This document shows positions 7,742 to 15,157 of a stretch of 37,605 nucleotides of DNA, piece after piece. Origin of the DNA: Elusimicrobiota bacterium (GTDB lineage: Bacteria > Elusimicrobiota > Elusimicrobia > Elusimicrobiales > UBA9959); contig DAOWCC010000002.1 in assembly GCA_030639665.1 (NCBI GenBank), positions 1-37,605 on the forward strand. The letters are read 5' to 3'. Made by a program: the position numbers and the translations under genes. The notes under the pieces were generated by a model. The model did no database searches, was not told the origin of the DNA, and was given only the letters and a program-made list of their open reading frames with translations. Position 1 is the first letter of the stretch. Each line of letters opens with the position of its first letter.

Positions 7742-9580
7742 TTAATGCAATATTTTAGGCGTAACGAAAATTAACAACTCTCTCCTCTCTCTGGTATTGG
7801 TTTTCTTTTTGAAGAGCCATCCCAAAAGAGGCAAATCACCCAAAAGAGGAATCTTAAATTCTCCCTCGGATTTGTAATCGTGTATTAATCCGCCGATAAC
7901 AACCGTTTCACCATCGGCGACAATGATTTCAGTATCAATGCTTCTAGTATCAATACCCGGCGCGCCTCCGGCAACCGCCGTTATGGTGGGAGAAACCTGG
8001 CTTATATCAGGATTTAACTTAAGAGACACTTTCCCGGTGGAGGTGATAGTGGGCAAAACTTTAAGAACGATACCTGTTGTAAGATATGTGACAACGGTAG
8101 TTGTAATCGGAGGAGTTGAACCGGTAGTCTCACTGGTTGTATAAGGAATCTGAGTGGTGATATTTATAGTGGCTTCCTTATTATTAAGCGTAGCTATTTT
8201 AGGGTCGGAAAGCACTTTTGCCTTTCCTTTGCTTGCAGCCGCGCTAATAACCGAATCAAAAATATAACCGCTTGTAATTTTACCAAGCCTAAACGCGCCA
8301 TATATTATATTGGCAGGAAGATTTACTCCCGTTCCTCCGCCCGTACCGGATAAAGGAAGTTGAGTTTCGCCTACTGTCGTGCCCATATTGTCGACCCAGG
8401 TAACTTTATTGTTCGCATCCCCGTAACTGAATCTGGTATCACCATCTTTATCAGCGCCATAAATGGACCACTGTATGCCCAAATTGAAATCATTATTAAG
8501 CGCGACTTCCACAAGTTTAACTTCAATTAAAACCTGTCTTGGCTGTCTATCCAAATCTCTTATCAATCTCGCGTCTTCTTCAAGTCCCATTGGAGTATCG
8601 GTAATAACAATGGCATTATTCGCGGTATCAACACTGCAAGTAAGTGAACGCTTTTTAGCGGCTGCAGCCGCTAAAACCTGCGTCATAATATCGGCCGATT
8701 TGGCATAATCCAAGAAAAATACTTTTGTTTGAGGCATGGCCTTTTTTGCCTCAGCTATAAAAACCTTGGGAGACGCGATTCTGAGAATATTATCTCCCAC
8801 TTGCTGAGTAGCCAAACCGTTAACATTTAATATGGTCCTAAAGGCCTCATCAAAAGGCACATCATTAAGCTTTATGGTTATATTATTTGAAACGCCAGAC
8901 GCGAAAATAACATTAATCCCTATTTTGGCAACCATCATATTTATAACATCTTTAATGTCGGCGTCAATATAATCGAGATTCATTGAATATTTGGGCAAGC
9001 TAGCCATTATATCTTTTGAACGATTCGCTTCTTTTTGCTTTTTTGATATTGAAGATCGTCTGATTCTTTTGGGAACCGTTTTGACCGAAATAACCGGAAG
9101 TTTCGCCTCTAAAAGATCCTTGTTTTCGGGGACTATAACTTTTACCGATTTTTTAATGTTTGGAGAATCTTTCTTTTTGGCTTTTTTCTTAAAAACTTTT
9201 CCACCCAAGACAATCATTATATCATTGCCTTTTTTCACCACATCATAGGCTATCTTTTGGGACAATTCCAAAACTATTCTTGAAATACTGTTTGGCTGCG
9301 TTTTATATTGGCCGGTTCTCACCCTTTTAAGAAAAGTTCCTCTGGCCGGTATCTCTTCAAGAGTTTTAAGTTTCGTATTCATGAGATCAATCACTATCTT
9401 GGGAGGATTTGAAATCATAAACGCTTTATGCTCAACCGGTTTGTCGGTTCTTATATAAACGCTTTCCGCGGAAACCCTGACGGATTTCACAGTTGCCTCG
9501 TTAATGGCGGCGCATAAAATCATTGAATTTTGCGTTAGAAAAAAGATGGAAATCGTTATCAAAGATATTATTCTTCTCAT
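7742..9580 (-). CDS. pilQ: Type IV pilus outer-membrane secretin PilQ
   Basis: PilQ forms the multimeric outer-membrane channel through which the pilus fibre is extruded. The 612-aa protein has a signal peptide (residues 1-25), an AMIN domain at about 30-125 that would bind peptidoglycan, a Lys/Ser-rich linker (129-195), an STN/N0 domain from about 200 (LDYIDADIKDVINMM) with a following N1-type domain, and a C-terminal secretin domain. That domain ends with the family signature: VVIGGLIHDYKSEGE, IPLLGDLPLLGWLF and LLIFVTPKIL. One AMIN domain is visible where some PilQ proteins have two or more. The ATG has a GGGAG Shine-Dalgarno about 10 nt upstream. It is the last pil gene of the pilMNOPQ order. 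Confidence 0.96.
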   Translation of the reverse strand: MRRIISLITISIFFLTQNSMILCAAINEATVKSVRVSAESVYIRTDKPVEHKAFMISNPPKIVIDLMNTKLKTLEEIPARGTFLKRVRTGQYKTQPNSISRIVLELSQKIAYDVVKKGNDIMIVLGGKVFKKKAKKKDSPNIKKSVKVIVPENKDLLEAKLPVISVKTVPKRIRRSSISKKQKEANRSKDIMASLPKYSMNLDYIDADIKDVINMMVAKIGINVIFASGVSNNITIKLNDVPFDEAFRTILNVNGLATQQVGDNILRIASPKVFIAEAKKAMPQTKVFFLDYAKSADIMTQVLAAAAAKKRSLTCSVDTANNAIVITDTPMGLEEDARLIRDLDRQPRQVLIEVKLVEVALNNDFNLGIQWSIYGADKDGDTRFSYGDANNKVTWVDNMGTTVGETQLPLSGTGGGTGVNLPANIIYGAFRLGKITSGYIFDSVISAAASKGKAKVLSDPKIATLNNKEATINITTQIPYTTSETTGSTPPITTTVVTYLTTGIVLKVLPTITSTGKVSLKLNPDISQVSPTITAVAGGAPGIDTRSIDTEIIVADGETVVIGGLIHDYKSEGEFKIPLLGDLPLLGWLFKKKTNTRERRELLIFVTPKILH

Positions 9581-9601
9581 TGTTATTATTCTCCCAAAAA
9601 A

Positions 9602-10036
9602 CTATTCTTTTTCTCGCAGATTAATCGGAAATATTTTTTTATCTTCCGTCATAAGTATAACCTGCTTTCCCTTTATTACGCCGGTAACTCCCTTAACCGT
9701 CTTTTTTTTGCCGTCCACAAGCTTCCCAAACCGAAGTATATATGTTTGACGAGTATTTTTATCTTTCAACATGGCTTGCTTGCCCGATGAGTCTTCCATT
9801 ATCCCCGAAAGAGATAAATTATAAATTGAAAAAGTTGTTTTTGAAACTTCCGAAACTTTTACCGAGGGCCATGGCTTTTGATCGCCAAAGACATTGGAAA
9901 CAACCATAGGATCTCTTAGAGTAACAGGCCTGTAAACCTGCTCCACAGTCAAAGTCGGCGTTGAAACTTCAACCGTGACCGGCTTGTCCGCCGCCTGCGT
10001 CGTTATCCCTAAAAGTAAAATAAATGTCAAATGCAT
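9602..10036 (-). CDS. pilP: Type IV pilus assembly protein PilP-like
   Basis: This small 144-aa exported protein lies between pilO and pilQ, the canonical place of pilP. PilP links the inner-membrane PilN/PilO dimer to the secretin. The N-terminus is a short signal peptide (MHLTFILLLGITTQAAD) without the lipobox cysteine found in proteobacterial PilP, so the protein may be a soluble periplasmic form. The C-terminal half (about residues 65-144: LSLSGIMEDSSGKQAMLKD, LVDGKKKTVKGVTGVIKGKQVIL) matches the PilP/GspC homology-region beta fold. An AAGGAGCAG ribosome-binding site lies about 8 nt before the ATG. Assignment rests on gene order and this fold pattern. Confidence 0.82.
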   Translation of the reverse strand: MHLTFILLLGITTQAADKPVTVEVSTPTLTVEQVYRPVTLRDPMVVSNVFGDQKPWPSVKVSEVSKTTFSIYNLSLSGIMEDSSGKQAMLKDKNTRQTYILRFGKLVDGKKKTVKGVTGVIKGKQVILMTEDKKIFPINLREKE

Positions 10037-10086
10037 AAATACTGCTCCTTAAAAATCTGTTATTTCCGGCCTCTTGCTTCAATTTT

Positions 10087-10638
10087 TTATCCGCTATATT
10101 GATACGACGTTAAAACGAAATTAACATTAATCGTATAGTCATCGGATTTTGCCGCTGTTATCGAAACATTTTCCATGGTAAGAATTCTTTCCTCAAGAGC
10201 TAAAGCCGTCAGAAACCTACCCAGAGAGTGATAAGAGGAGGTCAAGGTAATATTGTAAGCGACTTTTGTAAAATATCGCTCTTTTTTCGCGACGGAAGGA
10301 TTTATTCTGCTTATAGAAATATTGTGTTTTTTACTCAAATAGGTCAACATCCGTATTAAATCGGGAACTTTTTTCTCTTTTGGAAGCTTTTTTTGAGCCG
10401 CTTCTTTTTGAACCACCAAGCCGGCCAATTTTTTTTCAAGATTCTTGTACTGCGCTTTTTTAACCCTAGCCTTGGTTATATCTTTTTCTATAGTCGCGAC
10501 TTTTTTCGTATTCTCGGTTATTTTCTTCGACAAAGGAAGCCAAAAATAAGCGACATAAAAATATCCGAAAATACCGGCAAAAAAGAGGCCGGCCACAAGT
10601 TGAGTTATTTGGTCTTTAGTCAGTTTTATTTCTTTCAT
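10087..10638 (-). CDS. pilO: Type IV pilus inner-membrane protein PilO
   Basis: This 183-aa bitopic protein has a membrane helix at about residues 13-32 (VAGLFFAGIFGYFYVAYFW), a Lys-rich coiled coil over about 40-85, and a C-terminal ferredoxin-like domain whose SYHSLGRFLTALALEERILTMENV segment is diagnostic of PilO. It would heterodimerise with PilN and align the pilus motor with the secretin. It starts 3 bp after the pilN stop in the order pilM-N-O-P-Q. Length and topology are normal for the family. Confidence 0.93.
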   Translation of the reverse strand: MKEIKLTKDQITQLVAGLFFAGIFGYFYVAYFWLPLSKKITENTKKVATIEKDITKARVKKAQYKNLEKKLAGLVVQKEAAQKKLPKEKKVPDLIRMLTYLSKKHNISISRINPSVAKKERYFTKVAYNITLTSSYHSLGRFLTALALEERILTMENVSITAAKSDDYTINVNFVLTSYQYSG

Positions 10639-10641
10639 AAA

Positions 10642-11193
10642 TTATTTACGAACATATTTGGTTTTAATGGGAGAGCTAAAAGTATTCCCCTCTTCAGATT
10701 CCTTTATTGAAAAGGCCCCCATTTCAACCTCTGAATATTTTTTGTCGCTTTCAAGCAAATTAACCCAATAGGCCAAATCATAAGCCGACCTTGATTGGAG
10801 AGCAAAACTCAAACTCAACACATCCCCTTTTAAATCGGTTTTAATGCTCTTAAACCATATGGTTTCAGGCAAATCAACAAGCAAATCCTGCATGAAATAT
10901 GTATAAATAAATCTGGTTTTGGTTATTTGATTAATGGCGCTTAAATATCTCTCCACTTCGCTAATTTGAGCTTCTATGTCATTTACTTTTTGAAGATCTT
11001 TTTGAAGGGATTTCAATTCCGTTTGTTTTTCAACAAGCAAGGTATCAAGATTTTTAGCTCTTGTGGCATGCCAAAGAGAAACAAAAGCTATACAAGCAAT
11101 AACCGCGATAGCGACAAGAACCACTTTCGCCACCAGCATCTTGCGGTTTATACTATCTATATATTCGGCGGGAATAAGGTTTATTTTTATCAT
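10642..11193 (-). CDS. pilN: Type IV pilus inner-membrane protein PilN
   Basis: The N-terminus MIKINLIPAEY is the conserved PilN motif (IxxNLxP) that docks into the cytoplasmic groove of PilM. A membrane helix follows at about residues 22-44, then a coiled coil (about 50-85) and a periplasmic domain containing LLVDLPETIWFKSIKTD, the usual PilN/Fimbrial-assembly block. Its ATG overlaps the pilM stop by one base (TAATG), which indicates translational coupling. The length of 183 aa is typical. It forms the PilN-PilO scaffold of the type IV pilus machine. Confidence 0.94.
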   Translation of the reverse strand: MIKINLIPAEYIDSINRKMLVAKVVLVAIAVIACIAFVSLWHATRAKNLDTLLVEKQTELKSLQKDLQKVNDIEAQISEVERYLSAINQITKTRFIYTYFMQDLLVDLPETIWFKSIKTDLKGDVLSLSFALQSRSAYDLAYWVNLLESDKKYSEVEMGAFSIKESEEGNTFSSPIKTKYVRK

Positions 11194-12299
11194 TATTCCC
11201 AGTCCTTTAATTTTCTGAGCGCGAGTCCGGTCGCCACAGCCAAGGCGGGCAAGACATCCTTAGGTATATTTTTGGTTTGTTCCGCCAAAGGAGCGAGCGG
11301 ATTTAAAATTTCCACAGGCACCTTAAACTTTTCCGATATGTATTTACTGATATTTCCCAAGTTGGACATACCGCCGGTAAGAATTATTCTTGAAATTGAT
11401 TGCTCCACACCTTGTGAAAGATAAAAATCTATGGAACGGGAAATCTCCGTGTATAAATCCTGCAATACCGCGTGAGAGGCTTTGGACACGCCCAAATATT
11501 CTTTATCATAATCTTCTATCGCGCCCTCTTTATCCTCAACAGACAAAAGAACGCCCTTCTGTTTCTTAAGTTCGCCCGCGGCATCTATTTCCACTTTAAA
11601 ACTTTTGCTTATGGCCTTGTCAAAAGACGCTCCGGCTATAAAAATATCCCGGACAACTCTTGTTGTACCTTTAGCAATTATTGAAAGATTTGTGACTTTA
11701 TGTCCGATATTGAGAAAAAGAATAGCCGCATCCGAAACTTCGGGATTATGCCATTCATAAAGCGATTCCAAAGCGAAAGCGTCCACATCTATAATGATGG
11801 GATCGAGACCCGCGTCCGAAAGAACCTCTATTTTACTATCCACAACATCTTTTTTCGCGGCTACGAGAACCGTTTCCATTTTTGGCTGGCCTTCTTCCGT
11901 AATATCGTTTAAAGGCCAACAGGTTAGATTAACATCATTTATATCAAACGGAATAAAAGGCTCAGCTTCCACATGAAGCGTAAGCGCCAATTCTTTCTTT
12001 GATAATTTGGGTAATTTTACATAGCGCACTATTACGGAATTGCCCGAAATTGACGCGGCGGCAAATTTAAATTGAATGCCTTTCTTTTTTAAATATTTTT
12101 TTATTTCTTCGGAAACAAAGACTTTTTTCTCTTCGGGGGTGATATCGGGAGGAAAATCCAAAGGTATATAACCCCAATCTTTAAGCTTGATTACTTTCTT
12201 TTCTTCAACAAAAGAAACCAACTTTACGGCGTAATTGCCGATATCAATACCGATGATTCCTTTTTGCGGAAATAAGCTTTTTGCGATATTCAAATCCAT
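11193..12299 (-). CDS. pilM: Type IV pilus actin-like ATPase PilM
   Basis: PilM is a cytoplasmic actin/FtsA-like protein that binds the PilN N-terminal peptide and couples the motor ATPases to the envelope complex. The 368-aa protein begins with the nucleotide-binding phosphate-1 motif GIIGIDIGNYAVKLV (residues 14-28), contains the central DVDAFALESLYEW segment and ILFLNIGHKVTNLSII (phosphate-2-like), and ends with the adenosine motif RIILTGGMSNLGNI. It is the first gene of the ten-gene minus-strand operon. A GGAGG lies upstream but about 14 nt from the ATG, which is longer than ideal. A TTGACA promoter sits about 100 bp upstream. Confidence 0.95.
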   Translation of the reverse strand: MDLNIAKSLFPQKGIIGIDIGNYAVKLVSFVEEKKVIKLKDWGYIPLDFPPDITPEEKKVFVSEEIKKYLKKKGIQFKFAAASISGNSVIVRYVKLPKLSKKELALTLHVEAEPFIPFDINDVNLTCWPLNDITEEGQPKMETVLVAAKKDVVDSKIEVLSDAGLDPIIIDVDAFALESLYEWHNPEVSDAAILFLNIGHKVTNLSIIAKGTTRVVRDIFIAGASFDKAISKSFKVEIDAAGELKKQKGVLLSVEDKEGAIEDYDKEYLGVSKASHAVLQDLYTEISRSIDFYLSQGVEQSISRIILTGGMSNLGNISKYISEKFKVPVEILNPLAPLAEQTKNIPKDVLPALAVATGLALRKLKDWE

Positions 12300-12396
12300 T
12301 TATTTAAAGTATTCCTCCACTTTCCCTGTAACGCGATTACCCTCGTTTGCAAAAAGATATTTCCAAACTTAGGCAAATTCAAGTAACAGTATATTA

Positions 12397-12424
12397 TTAT
12401 TACAGGTAAATTGCGATTTGTCAA
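12397..12424 (-). promoter_or_regulatory. Sigma-70-like promoter of the pil operon
   Basis: On the minus strand a perfect -35 TTGACA (12419-12424) is followed after 16 nt by TAATAA (12397-12402), itself preceded by TG. Overlapping AT-rich -10 alternatives (TAATAT, TATACT) lie just downstream. It is the only promoter-like sequence seen upstream of pilM and probably drives the whole 12299-1002 operon. Confidence 0.6.
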
Positions 12425-12458
12425 GGCTTTTTAGGATGAAACGCTCGTTATTTTTTTA

Positions 12459-12464
12459 TACAAT
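12459..12464 (+). promoter_or_regulatory. -10 box of the HAD gene, leaderless arrangement
   Basis: TACAAT ends 7 nt before the ATG at 12472, so transcription would start at or next to the A of the start codon. No Shine-Dalgarno is present. It is divergent from the pil promoter. Confidence 0.45.
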
Positions 12465-12471
12465 CTATATT

Positions 12472-13182
12472 ATGAAAGCCATATTTTTTGATTTCGGCGG
12501 AACATTGGATTCAAACGCCATTCCCTGGAGGCAAAATTTTTATTCAATATATAAACGAGAATTTAAAACTCTCGACGAAGAAACCTTTGCCAAAGCTTTT
12601 TTTGATTCGGATGACAACCTTCATCTCCGCCATGATTTATCAAAAGCGAATCTTGAGAAAACGGTCCGGCTTCAAGTCATGGATGTTTTTAATTTTTTAA
12701 AAATTAAAGACATCCGCGCAGCTGAAAAAATAATAAAAACATTTATAGACAATTCAAGAAAATATTTTCAATATTCCATACCAATTCTTGAAAACCTGAA
12801 ATCAAAAGGTTTAAAGCTTGGAATAATTTCAAATTTCTACGGCAATCTTCAACCGATACTTGAAGGTGAAAACCTTCTAAAATACTTTGACGCGGTGGCG
12901 GACTCCTGGCAAGTGGGTTTTATAAAACCTGATCGGGAAATATTTGAGTGGGCGCTAAAAAAAACAAATACCACCGCTCAAGAATCCGCCATGGTGGGAG
13001 ATTCCGCCCATCGAGACATGAAGGGCGCCGCTCTCATGGGCATGCCGCATTTTTGGCTTTGCGGAGATAACAATAAAGAAGATTTTAAACTTTCTTATCC
13101 GAAAGCCATTATCTTAAACAATCTCAACGAACTTCCGAATAAATTGGAAAATCTCAAAACTCAAATAACAAATCGTAAATAA
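12472..13182 (+). CDS. HAD-superfamily hydrolase
   Basis: This 236-aa protein begins MKAIFFDFGGTLDS. D7 is the HAD nucleophile and the motif is DFGGT, so the usual second aspartate (DxD) is replaced by glycine, as in several HAD subfamilies annotated as putative hydrolases. Motif II is LGIISNF (S/T), motif III is the lysine in GFIKPDREIFEWAL, and motif IV is MVGDSAHRDMKGA. A helical cap lies at about residues 15-90. The likely reaction is dephosphorylation of a small metabolite in the cytoplasm, though lack of the second Asp leaves this open. The start at 12472 is preferred over an upstream in-frame ATG because HAD motif I directly follows and a -10 box sits just upstream. It precedes the nucleotidyltransferase by 66 bp and may belong to the same pathway. 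Confidence 0.85.
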   Translation: MKAIFFDFGGTLDSNAIPWRQNFYSIYKREFKTLDEETFAKAFFDSDDNLHLRHDLSKANLEKTVRLQVMDVFNFLKIKDIRAAEKIIKTFIDNSRKYFQYSIPILENLKSKGLKLGIISNFYGNLQPILEGENLLKYFDAVADSWQVGFIKPDREIFEWALKKTNTTAQESAMVGDSAHRDMKGAALMGMPHFWLCGDNNKEDFKLSYPKAIILNNLNELPNKLENLKTQITNRK

Positions 13183-13248
13183 TATGCAAATTCCAATATA
13201 CAAAACTTTAAAATTTCACTTCCTCTACGCGAAAAAAGAGGCGCTGAG

Positions 13249-13965
13249 GTGATAAAACACGCGGGAATTTTTGCGGCGGGACACGGGTCAAGGCTTAAAA
13301 AAGCTTTCCCTAACTTAATTAAGCCGATAATCCCAATTAGAAAAAAACCTCTCATAGAGTGGATGTTAAAACTTTTAAAAGAGGCGGGCTTTAATAAAGT
13401 AACTATTCTCTTTAATAGCCGCGGCGAAGAAGCCATTCGCTATTTAAATACTCTCAATGATTTTAAAGGTGATTTGGATTTTATCGTAAAAGACACCGAA
13501 TCATCATGGGAAAGCTTTTCTCTTTTATCAAAAGAGATGGCAAAAAAATCCGAAAACTTTCTGCTTACCACAGTGGACTCTTTTTATAAGCCCGAAGAAC
13601 TTAAAGGCCTTGTGAACGCGCAAAGCAAAACAAAAGCGGACCTCGTGCTCGGCATAACAAATAAAATCCACGATGAGAAACCTCTTTACTCTGACATTGA
13701 ACCCTCTGGAAGAATTATAAACATAGGCCATTCTTGCATGCAAAAGGAATATATAACATCAGGCTTATATTTGGTCTCAAAAACTCTTGCCGATAAGATG
13801 CCTGAGGCGGAAACATTTCCCGCTTTAAGATATTATCTCGCGAATATTGTTTTGCAAAATAAAAAAATCTGGTCGCATAAAATTTCAGCAAGCGTGGATG
13901 TTGACGACGCGTCAGATATTCTTCTCGCTGAAGATTTTATTGACGAATATTTAAGCTTACAGTAG
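13249..13965 (+). CDS. Sugar-phosphate/MobA-like nucleotidyltransferase
   Basis: This 238-aa protein starts (GTG) with IFAAGHGSRLKKAFPNLIKPIIPI, which carries the G-x-G-x-R NTP-binding loop (G11, G13, R15) and the conserved lysine (K25 in LIKP) of NTP-transferase enzymes that make NDP-sugars, CDP-alcohols or similar compounds. An LLTTVDSFY segment provides the metal-binding Asp region, and VDVDDASDILLAEDF near the C-terminus supplies the second metal ligand. It acts in the cytoplasm and would activate a phosphorylated substrate with an NTP. It lies between a HAD hydrolase and an ATP-grasp gene, which suggests a shared small-molecule pathway. The exact nucleotide and substrate cannot be read from the sequence. 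Confidence 0.82.
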   Translation: MIKHAGIFAAGHGSRLKKAFPNLIKPIIPIRKKPLIEWMLKLLKEAGFNKVTILFNSRGEEAIRYLNTLNDFKGDLDFIVKDTESSWESFSLLSKEMAKKSENFLLTTVDSFYKPEELKGLVNAQSKTKADLVLGITNKIHDEKPLYSDIEPSGRIINIGHSCMQKEYITSGLYLVSKTLADKMPEAETFPALRYYLANIVLQNKKIWSHKISASVDVDDASDILLAEDFIDEYLSLQ

Positions 13966-13993
13966 CATTCTGTAATACAAACACTCATCATAA

Positions 13994-14033
13994 TGCTAAA
14001 ATATTTATATTACGCGGGGGTTCCAGCGCCCCC
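13994..14033 (+). promoter_or_regulatory. Extended -10 promoter and 5' hairpin before the ATP-grasp gene
   Basis: TGCTAAAAT (13994-14002) is an extended -10 element without an obvious -35. The predicted transcript begins near 14009 and carries a GGGGG/CCCCC hairpin (14016-14020 with 14029-14033, 8-nt loop) before the TAGGAG ribosome-binding site at 14038. Confidence 0.5.
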
Positions 14034-14052
14034 TCATTAGGAGAAAAGATTT

Positions 14053-14904
14053 ATGAGTTTTAAATGCCTTGGTATTTTCCGTGAAAAAACAAATTCCCCA
14101 AACAGGGAAAACGATGATACCTTAATACTCAAAGGAGTGACGGAGGAATTATCACACCTTGGCGCCGAAACTCATTTAATAGAACCTGAAAGCATAGATA
14201 CCATTAATCCCAAGGACTGGGATGTCATTCTGCCTATGTGCGAGAATCTCCCAAATATTTCAAAACTTGCCGAATGGAAAGATAATTACCTCATAAATCC
14301 CGTGGATTCGGTTTTAAATTGCTATCGCAATAAAATGACTGATATACTGCAAAAAGAATCTTCGCCTTTCTATCCAAAAACGGAAAAAAAACTTATGGAA
14401 AATTTTCCGGGCGATATCCCGCCGATTTTTTTTACCGAGAAAGGCTGTTGGGTAAAAAGAGGAGATGTTCACAATACCTGCACTCATGATGTGCATTTTG
14501 TTAAAGATTGGAATGATTGCAAAAAAGTAAAAACAGATTTTGAGTCCAGAAATATAAAATCCGTTGTCATTCAAGATCATGTCCCGGGAGATTTAATAAA
14601 ATTCTACGGCATTGGACCGTATAAATGGTTTGATTGGTTTTACCACAGACCTCAAGAACTTTCCAATTTTAAGTTTGATTTAAAAGATTTGGAAAAAGCC
14701 GCCGGAGAAATCGCCAAATCCATGGACCTTGAAGTTTATGGCGGAGACGCGATAATAACACCTGAAAGTGAAATTTTCGTAATAGATATAAATAGCTGGC
14801 CAAGTTTTGCCAGAGTAAGAGATGAAGCTAAAGTTCATATAGCCGAACATATTTATTCAAAAAGAACTATAAACACCACACAGGAGCAGACTACGCTGAA
14901 GTGA
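14053..14904 (+). CDS. ATP-grasp family enzyme
   Basis: This 283-aa protein has an ATP-grasp layout. There is an N-terminal Rossmann-like part (MSFKCLGIFREKTNSPNREN, WDVILPMCENLP), a central lysine/strand region (CWVKRGDVHNT) for ATP binding, and a C-terminal metal site in LEVYGGDAIITPESEIFVIDINSWPSFA. That site has the D...D-x-N pattern (D at about residue 234, then DIN near 247), as in D-Ala ligase, RimK and inositol-phosphate-kinase-like ATP-grasp proteins. Such enzymes join a carboxylate to an amine, or phosphorylate an alcohol, using ATP. A TAGGAG Shine-Dalgarno precedes the ATG. The last codons and the stop lie inside a 131-bp tandem repeat. Neighbouring nucleotidyl-, amino- and oxidoreductase genes point to one pathway; the substrate is unknown. 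Confidence 0.72.
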   Translation: MSFKCLGIFREKTNSPNRENDDTLILKGVTEELSHLGAETHLIEPESIDTINPKDWDVILPMCENLPNISKLAEWKDNYLINPVDSVLNCYRNKMTDILQKESSPFYPKTEKKLMENFPGDIPPIFFTEKGCWVKRGDVHNTCTHDVHFVKDWNDCKKVKTDFESRNIKSVVIQDHVPGDLIKFYGIGPYKWFDWFYHRPQELSNFKFDLKDLEKAAGEIAKSMDLEVYGGDAIITPESEIFVIDINSWPSFARVRDEAKVHIAEHIYSKRTINTTQEQTTLK

Positions 14905-15015
14905 GATGTTGCTACGGACGCCTCACGGCGAACACAAAACAAGAAACTGATATTTGTATAATATTCTTGGAGATTTACCTAAGTTTAAACTAAAAACCTA
15001 TAACTAAGCCGGGAG
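14885..15015 (+). repeat. 131-bp tandem repeat, copy 1
   Basis: The first copy begins within the last codons of the ATP-grasp gene (AGCAGACTACGCTGAAG then TGA). It contains a small CGCC/GGCG hairpin and a TATAAT at 14957-14962, and ends with GCCGGGAG. Copy 2 follows directly with near-complete identity. Confidence 0.93.
14957..14962 (+). promoter_or_regulatory. Candidate -10 box, copy 1
   Basis: A consensus TATAAT, preceded by TG, lies in repeat copy 1. No clear -35 is seen 17 nt upstream. It would drive a leader that passes through copy 2 into the aminotransferase gene. Confidence 0.4.
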
Positions 15016-15148
15016 AGCAGACTACGCTGAAGTGAGATGTTGCTACGGACGCCTCACGGCGAACACAAAACAAGAAACTGATATTTGTATAATATTCTTA
15101 AGAGATTTACTTAAAGTTTAAACTAAAAACCTATAACTAAGCCGGGAG
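15016..15148 (+). repeat. 131-bp tandem repeat, copy 2 (133 bp)
   Basis: The second copy is nearly identical to the first; the visible differences cluster around CTTGGAGATTTACCTAAG versus CTTAAGAGATTTACTTAAAG. It ends with GCCGGGAG, which here serves as the ribosome-binding site of the aminotransferase. Confidence 0.93.
15088..15093 (+). promoter_or_regulatory. Candidate -10 box, copy 2
   Basis: This is the second copy of the TATAAT, 131 bp after the first and about 65 nt before the aminotransferase ATG. Confidence 0.45.
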
Positions 15149-15157
15149 AGCTACCAA

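Noticed and set aside
12418..12471. Upstream start of the HAD gene at 12418
   Set aside because: It adds 18 residues ahead of motif I, overlaps the divergent pil promoter and has no ribosome-binding site.
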